From the NCBI GenBank assembly GCA_038503035.1, contig JAVSML010024320.1, forward strand, positions 667,004 through 731,003: 64,000 nucleotides of DNA, written 5' to 3'. Positions 58,471 to 64,000 of the stretch are shown here, in pieces (positions within the stretch are counted from its first letter, which is position 1; every line of letters begins with the position of its first letter). The stretch is from Crocodylus rhombifer (taxonomy: Eukaryota > Chordata > Crocodylia > Crocodylidae). Under the pieces are notes generated by a model, which worked only from the letters and a program-made list of their open reading frames with translations, made no database searches and was not told the DNA's origin. Position numbers and translations under genes: made by a program.

Positions 58471-59277
58471 TTTGTATTCAATCTTTGAATATTCACTGGG
58501 ATGGGGGATGATGGTGGGAGTGGGAGGCAGGGTGGAATTTCAATCTCAGATACAAAAAGGCAATAGGGAAGGGACAGTCAGTTCTTACAATTGAAATGGT
58601 GCACAGAAAATGAAATGCCTATGTTAAACCATCATAATTCACAAACACGGGCTATTATGACATGTAACAGAGTGGTATAGATGTGCTCTTGTACATCTAG
58701 ATCTATGCAGACACACCACATTCTACATGAAGTCAAAAAAAACATACATAATAATGGGATGTCCCTATTATTATGGACAGCTAATAAACTCTTTTTGCTT
58801 AGGTGGTAAAACCCTGGTATTCTGGGGCACAGGTTCCTGAGTTCTGTTCTGTATGCTTAGTTTGTAAGCAGGGCACAAAGAAGCAAAGTAAAGTAGCTTG
58901 CCTTGAGCTTTGTGTTGTCATAGCTAGACCACTTCTTGTATCCGTGCTCCCTTTTTAAAGCCAGCTCATCTATCTGTATATTGCACTGCCGCCACTTCTG
59001 CGTCTGCAGCGTAGACATACCCTTCAGAGGTATGAGGTCACCCATCCTTGTATTATATAAAATAAAAATCAGTACGTTTTGAATTATGGCACTATAACTC
59101 CATGTCAGTGTTCTTGTAACTACACAAATCGCTCAAGGTTGGCATGCATGATTTATGGCATCAACGGAATCCCTGTGTGGAATTATAGGCCCATAATTCA
59201 CTGTTGCCTCTTGTTTATTCAGCCCAAATAACAGAGATGCTGCTTAGGTACCACAGTTCTCTGCTCCTTTAGTTCAC
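58471..59277. other. Non-coding stretch, possible short DNA element
   Basis: 58,860-59,040 ('aagcaaagtaaagtagcttg' to 'gcagcgtagacataccctt') may be a degraded 'gtctacac'-ended element. Nothing else. Confidence 0.3.
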
Positions 59278-60054
59278 TTGGTGGGGAAGATATTTACTTT
59301 ACAAAAAAAGGGCCTTCCTTCAGGCAGATTTAAGGATGTCTACATGTGGACAGTTGGTAGTAATGGCCCAGATTGTCCCCACATGGTCCATGCACAAAGG
59401 GGACCTTCCAGTCATCACTCTTCCCTCCCACATGGAAGGATGTGTGAGCCTACTCCACAGCCCTATTCACTTTCTACATTGGTGCCTGCCAAGCCTCATA
59501 CCAAGAGAAGAGGAGAAGCCTATGGGCTGGATAAGAAATATATTGGTCCCCATTCAGCCCAATATCCATTCTCCAAAACAACAGAATGCAATCCCAGACC
59601 CCTACTTCCTTTTGAGAAAGCCCCAGGTAATGGTGCACAAGGATTTCTTGTTGGTATAGCTCTAGTAGTGCCATTCTGCCAGGGACCAGAAAAGCTAGAT
59701 CCAAAATATAGGCACAAGACCTCTGGCTGATATTCCAAACCCTGGGTATCCAGCAAGAAGAGGAATGGGCCCCATACCTTATTCCATGATGGTGGAGAGG
59801 GGACAAATCTGACCCCTGAAAGAACAATAAGGGAGGAATTTCGGGAAGAGGTTGGTTTTTCTCTCCCCAGGGATCCCTTCTGTGAGATTTTCCACTGGAC
59901 TGGAGGAGAGAGATTCAATCAAGGTCCATTTTCTCTGGCTGCAAAGTATTGAGTCATTGCAATAAGATGGTCTGACACAGCCATAAAGAGGTACTCTGAT
60001 AACACACAGAAGGGAAAGCGGGTAATTGTTCCATGGAGACACCTCTGGGATCAA
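59278..60054. other. Stretch open on both strands, status unknown
   Basis: Frames of 150 (plus, 59,278-59,730), 107 (plus), 117, 132 and 91 codons (minus, 59,474-60,054) overlap here. None shows a recognisable domain, and none is bordered by splice signals I could defend. The low stop density on both strands may be a decayed transposon or chance. Confidence 0.3.
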
Positions 60055-61384
60055 GCCATTTGTACTTAATCAGAATTATTAATACATTTGGTTAACTTTT
60101 TTCATGACAAGAAGAAAAATTGAATAGAACACAGCCAATAGGTACAGTAAATGTACTGGCATGGGAGGCCAGCCATCTCATGGGGATCTAAATGAAGGAG
60201 CCTGCAAAGGAGTCATTTAGCGAATTTGTTTTCAGAAGGAACTGCTGAGTGCAGGAAGTCGGCTGCTGCCCTTAATGTTAAGGCTGGTCAATGCATCTCT
60301 TGCTCTGTTCCTGAGATGGATTGTATTTTAATAGGCTTGGCCTCTATAGCGCATAGCTTAATGTTCCATCTGACAGATGATCTCTCACCGGAAGGATGGC
60401 AGCTCCTGCCAGTACAGCATCTCACTGATGTAGAACTGTGGTGTCAGTGACAGGGAAGAGTCCAGCTCAAGGTGTCCAGCTTACACAGGCAGCCCTACCC
60501 TTAGAAAGATTGATAGAGGAAAGCAAACATTGAGGGAACAGCAAGGAGGCAGAGGGGGGAAGGGACGCTTAACAGGCACAGCCGTAGACTTTGTCCACAC
60601 CTGGAATGAGTTCTGATTTCAGCCACTGATAAAGTGACTGTGATGGGCATTGTTGGAGCCCAGCCTTGACCAAAGGTGCACTGAAAACTGGTCTTTCCTT
60701 ACCTACATTAAGGATTTGCACTCACCCAGCTGAACTGATGGCTGAAATCAGGATAAATCCTATGGCAGACAAGGCCATAACATTTTGGAAAGCCCAGCAG
60801 GGATATCAGGATGAGCTCCCCTGCCTCCCTCAATTGCATGCATCATGCCAGTAATAACAGGTTCTTGCCACTGCCTCAGAATACATGAAAGCCATCACTG
60901 AGAAGGGTGGAGAGAACTGATTCGAGCACATGGGATTTACGACCTGTGGGGTGAACCACATGGATCCAAGGTTGTTGGTCTCTCTTCCCTGCCGAGCAGT
61001 AAATGTTCCACTCATTTTTTGCCTTTTCCTGTTCCATTGTTGGACTTCCTAGGTCCAGTGGAAGTAGGCTTGCCCAATATAAAAGCAGGGTATGTGTTAT
61101 CTGGGAACTACACAGTTCATCGATACACCCAATATGTCTATGATACACATCAGTGGTGGAATTCTAGCAAGCCCAAGTAAGGTAATGATAGCAATGGTTG
61201 TTATAGACAATACTTACTTATGGAGGGCATGGTTCTCAATTATTATTTATTTATTTTCATTGCGGTGCTATCTAGAAAACCTCATCATGGACCTATGCCA
61301 CACTATAATAAGAGGCATACTAACATAGACAGTCCCTACCTAAAATATCCATTACCTGCATCATTCTGCCTAGCACCTTGTTTA
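60055..61384. other. Non-coding stretch without a recognised element
   Basis: Nothing supported. Confidence 0.4.
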
Positions 61385-61540
61385 TTCATGTAAGCCCTCA
61401 TTCAGCAAGTAACTTAAGTATATACCTGATGTTCAGCACATAAATAATCCCATTGGCTTCAATAGGACTATTCAGATGCTTAAAGTCAGTTAAGTACCTT
61501 CCTAAATAAAAGTCCTGAATCAGTGCAAAGTGGGCCACTA
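61385..61540 (+). repeat. Ancient palindromic reptile/bird repeat
   Basis: 'cattcagcaagtaacttaag', 'aataatcccattggcttcaa', 'taggactattcagatgctta' and 'gtcctgaatcagtgcaaag' form the near-symmetric old repeat centred on 'cattggcttcaatagg'. Widespread in sauropsid DNA from general experience; family name not certain. Confidence 0.55.
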
Positions 61541-62429
61541 GTCTTGTTACAACCACTTTCCCCAGTTGTAAATGACTGAAGTAGCACTTTAAAATCATCC
61601 CAGTTGCCTTGGATTACTAAATAAATCTGCATAGGTAAATGGTATCTTGATTTTTTTTTTGTATTAATTGAAGGGAATGGCAGGCCAGTGCTGTAGAGAA
61701 TGAAACAATTGTACTTACTTGTCAGACAAAATGGGCACATTTAAAAGGCCTGCAATTGTATTTCGTCTGACAAGAAAAATTGCTAGAAGGGAGTTGATTG
61801 AGATATTCATAATTATTTGAGAAATAGTGAAAACTAATCAGTCTGGGATTTTTATTCTGTTACATAATGCAAGAACAAGGGGACACTTAAAATGTAAATG
61901 TAAATTAATAAGCAGTGCATTTAGCTTTCATATATACTTAGTGAATCACATTACAATTACTCTGTGTGTGTGTGCATGTGTAATCCATCAATTTCCATAA
62001 CATTATCTGATAAAATTCACTCATAACAATAGTCATTCACACTTCAGTTTTTATTATTTGGGATCTGTTGGAAATCAAAGCAAGGTTGGGTGTGTGGGTG
62101 AGTGGTTGGGACTTCTAAAAAGCTCTATAGTTAGGATAATTACAAAGAAGGACTACCTGGTGCATCATAGAGTCACTTGCAAGTATTCACAGCAATGGGA
62201 AGTTATTGAGATAAATGTTGAGGCTGGGCAGAAAAAAAAATCAACCCACACTGGCTAATTTTATGACCATTAGTAACATTTGTATCTATACAAGCTAAGA
62301 TAATTATAATGGTAATCATATCTCATGCTTCAGAGCGTAAAGTGATTGCCTGTAGAGGTTAGGGAGGCCTTGGAGAGTTTCCATAGAAAGAGATTTTTTT
62401 AAAATCTAAAATGATATAATTTGGCCGTG
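61541..62429. other. Non-coding stretch without a recognised element
   Basis: AT-rich; a short GT run at 61,965-61,980. No gene. Confidence 0.4.
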
Positions 62430-62982
62430 TTAAATATGACCAAAACTGAAATGCTTATTTCTCCTTTAAAATCCTCTTGCTCTTTTCTCTGTCACCACTC
62501 ACATAAATTCTTCTGTCAGCTAGACATATAACCTTGGTACCATCCCAGACACCTTCTACTATTTTGTGGCTGTATCCTCATGTTTTCCTCCTCACCATTC
62601 CAACATTCAATTCCTTTTCTCTGTCTAGGTCCTCCAGTTTTCATTTCTGTAGCTTCTTGGGCACCCACATTGCTTTCTTCCTATCTGTATAAACTACAGA
62701 TGGTAAATTTAATCTTCCCAGCCTGTCCATATGCCCATTCCATGCCACAGCTGGGAACCTCTCCTGCTCCACTGCTTCCGCCTTCAAACTAGTTAGTTGT
62801 TCTTGCCTTTAGTTTTGTCACCTGCCTCTGTCTTTCTGATATGGGCCCTTGTTGGGTTGCTCTTGACCACTCTTCTCCATTCCACTAATAATAACCGCTT
62901 AATTGGCATAATTATTCTGGTCTCTCACTTGCATTTCAGAGCATTTTTCTGTGCTGCTCCTATCAAAAGAAATGTGTTCTCT
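62430..62982 (+). mobile_element. L2-like LINE fragment, split by CR1
   Basis: 'accaaaactgaaatgcttat' (TKTEMLIS), 'aaccttggtaccatcccaga' and later 'gcataattattctggtctct' follow the order of the L2 3' region ('aaaactgaacttct', 'accttggtgtcatcc', 'taagataattttcctggc'). It is very diverged, as expected for L2. The match ends where the CR1 begins at 62,983. Confidence 0.55.
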
Positions 62983-63195
62983 GAATCATAGAATCATAGA
63001 AAATTAGGGTAAGTAGGGATCTTGGGAGGTTATCTAGTCCAACCCCCTGCTCAAAGCAGGACCATCCCCAACTAAATCATCTCAGGCAAAGCTTTGTCTA
63101 GCTGAGTCTTGAAAACCTCCAAGGATGGAGAGTCCATCACCTCTATGAGTAACCTGTTCCAATGTTTTACTACCCTCCTTTAAAAGAGTCTCTGA
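62983..63195 (-). mobile_element. CR1 LINE 3' end
   Basis: A classic inverted CR1 end: 'gaatcatagaatcatagaaa', 'ggaggttatctagtccaacc', 'ccctgctcaaagcaggacca', 'aaaacctccaaggatggaga' and 'gagtaacctgttccaatg'. Its order and low divergence make this the best-preserved CR1 3' end in the window. Confidence 0.95.
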
Positions 63196-64000
63196 ACAGA
63201 TTCAGCAGGTTATTAGTCTTGTCTCATTCCTCATTCAGAATTCTCCCTAGGAACCATTTTTATTATGATGTTCTCAAGAAATTGAGTGAAGCAACACTTT
63301 TATTTGATTAGTTACTTGAAGTTTCGAATGACTGCACAGTGCAAATGATCCCCTCCATTCTACCCTGTCGCACACCTGCTTTTGTCAAGTAACTCTAGAA
63401 TCCCGCTAGCATGTCTAGTGTTTCTCTTCCTCCATCTCCACCCCATTGTCTTGTTGCCACTTCATTGCATTGCTGTGTTACATGAGGACAGAAAGCTATA
63501 CTTGTGTGCAATGGTATATTACTCTGCGAAATGTCGCTGTTGATTTCACTAGGAATACTCATGAAGTAAGGTGCTACTTCGTATGAAAGGATGTCAGAAT
63601 CTAGCCCTTCAGGCAGGATTCTTGGTCCCTGTGTCCACAGGCAAGGGAAAATATGGGGAGAGTATTGTGTTTCTTTACTCCCACCAACAGCTGCTTTTAT
63701 TCAGGGTACCAGCACCATGAGTGAAACTTTCAGTGGGCTGCTATGTCCCTCCCCTGCAAGGGACCCAGAAATGAGTAAAGATTTGGCTCATACACCAATA
63801 TACTGGCTGTGACCCCTGGGCAAGCATGGAAAGGGGTAACAGGTAGCATAGCTTTCCCAGAGCAAAGGGCAAAGCAAAGGTCAAACTGTGTATCACTGAG
63901 TCACAACATTGTCACTGCTCTGCTTCTGGCACAATGCAGTCATATTCATTCCCTTGTTAGAAATATTATTAAAAATGCATTATCAATAGCTGTTAGCTCC
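63196..64000. other. Non-coding stretch to the window end
   Basis: Nothing recognised; some L2-like sequence may continue for a short way past the CR1 insertion. Confidence 0.35.

Noticed and set aside
1..64000. CRISPR array, prokaryotic operon or biosynthetic cluster
   Set aside because: No regularly spaced identical repeats of the right kind, no long dense ORFs, and the repeat content is vertebrate.

Overview
This window looks like vertebrate intergenic or large-intron DNA, most likely from a crocodilian; a turtle is the main alternative. I found no protein-coding gene, rRNA, functional tRNA or CRISPR array that I can support. Almost all open reading frames are under 130 codons. The longer ones fall in CR1 retrotransposon remnants, simple repeats, tandem repeats or GC-rich repeat interiors. 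The organism call rests on the mix of repeats: many CR1 LINE copies of different ages with the typical 3' end (CCTTCCAACCCT followed by TATGA or CTATGA repeats), MIR/CORE-like and tRNA-headed SINEs, ancient L2-like sequence, Ac-type hAT foldback elements rich in GATTCGG/GATTCAG-like words, and short elements ending in CATCTACAC.

Layout. 1-9.6 kb: a CR1 3' end, a MIR-type SINE, a foldback sequence (3.74-4.12 kb), a CR1/MIR cluster near 5.3 kb, a tRNA-like SINE and a CATCTACAC-type element near 8 kb. 9.6-15.3 kb: a CR1-rich block with one 1.6 kb decayed copy, a second copy split by a nested 627-bp hAT foldback element, and a CR1 3' end. 15.7-22.6 kb: further short inverted-repeat elements, a LINE 3' tail, a five-unit hairpin minisatellite, a SINE-like element holding a 154-bp near-perfect palindrome, and a partial Harbinger-like element next to a CR1 fragment. 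23.1-25.1 kb: the longest CR1 copy. 28.9-29.9 kb: a complete Harbinger-like nonautonomous element with perfect 17-bp terminal inverted repeats and a TAA duplication. 32.7-40.3 kb: MIR copies, a 127-bp tandem duplication, an old CR1, a foldback SINE-like element with a perfect 13-bp target duplication, and a tRNA-Lys-like SINE head directly beside a CR1 fragment on the same strand. 44.3-45.1 kb: the decayed C-terminal part of a non-LTR retrotransposon that is not CR1. 46.4-48.5 kb: GC-rich tandem repeats. 49.0-52.3 kb: a diverged direct repeat pair in which only the second copy carries a 1,091-bp hAT foldback element. 53.8-64 kb: more CR1, tRNA-like SINE, L2-like and old palindromic repeats.

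Nothing here looks like a new gene system. The most informative material is mobile-element biology: two Ac-type hAT foldback elements with 8-bp duplications (one with an unfilled paralogous site in the same window), a foldback element with the target duplication of a retroposon, and a long microsatellite palindrome that could be either a real cruciform locus or an assembly artefact. Family names are from recognition by eye, without a database search; boundaries are approximate unless a target duplication is stated.
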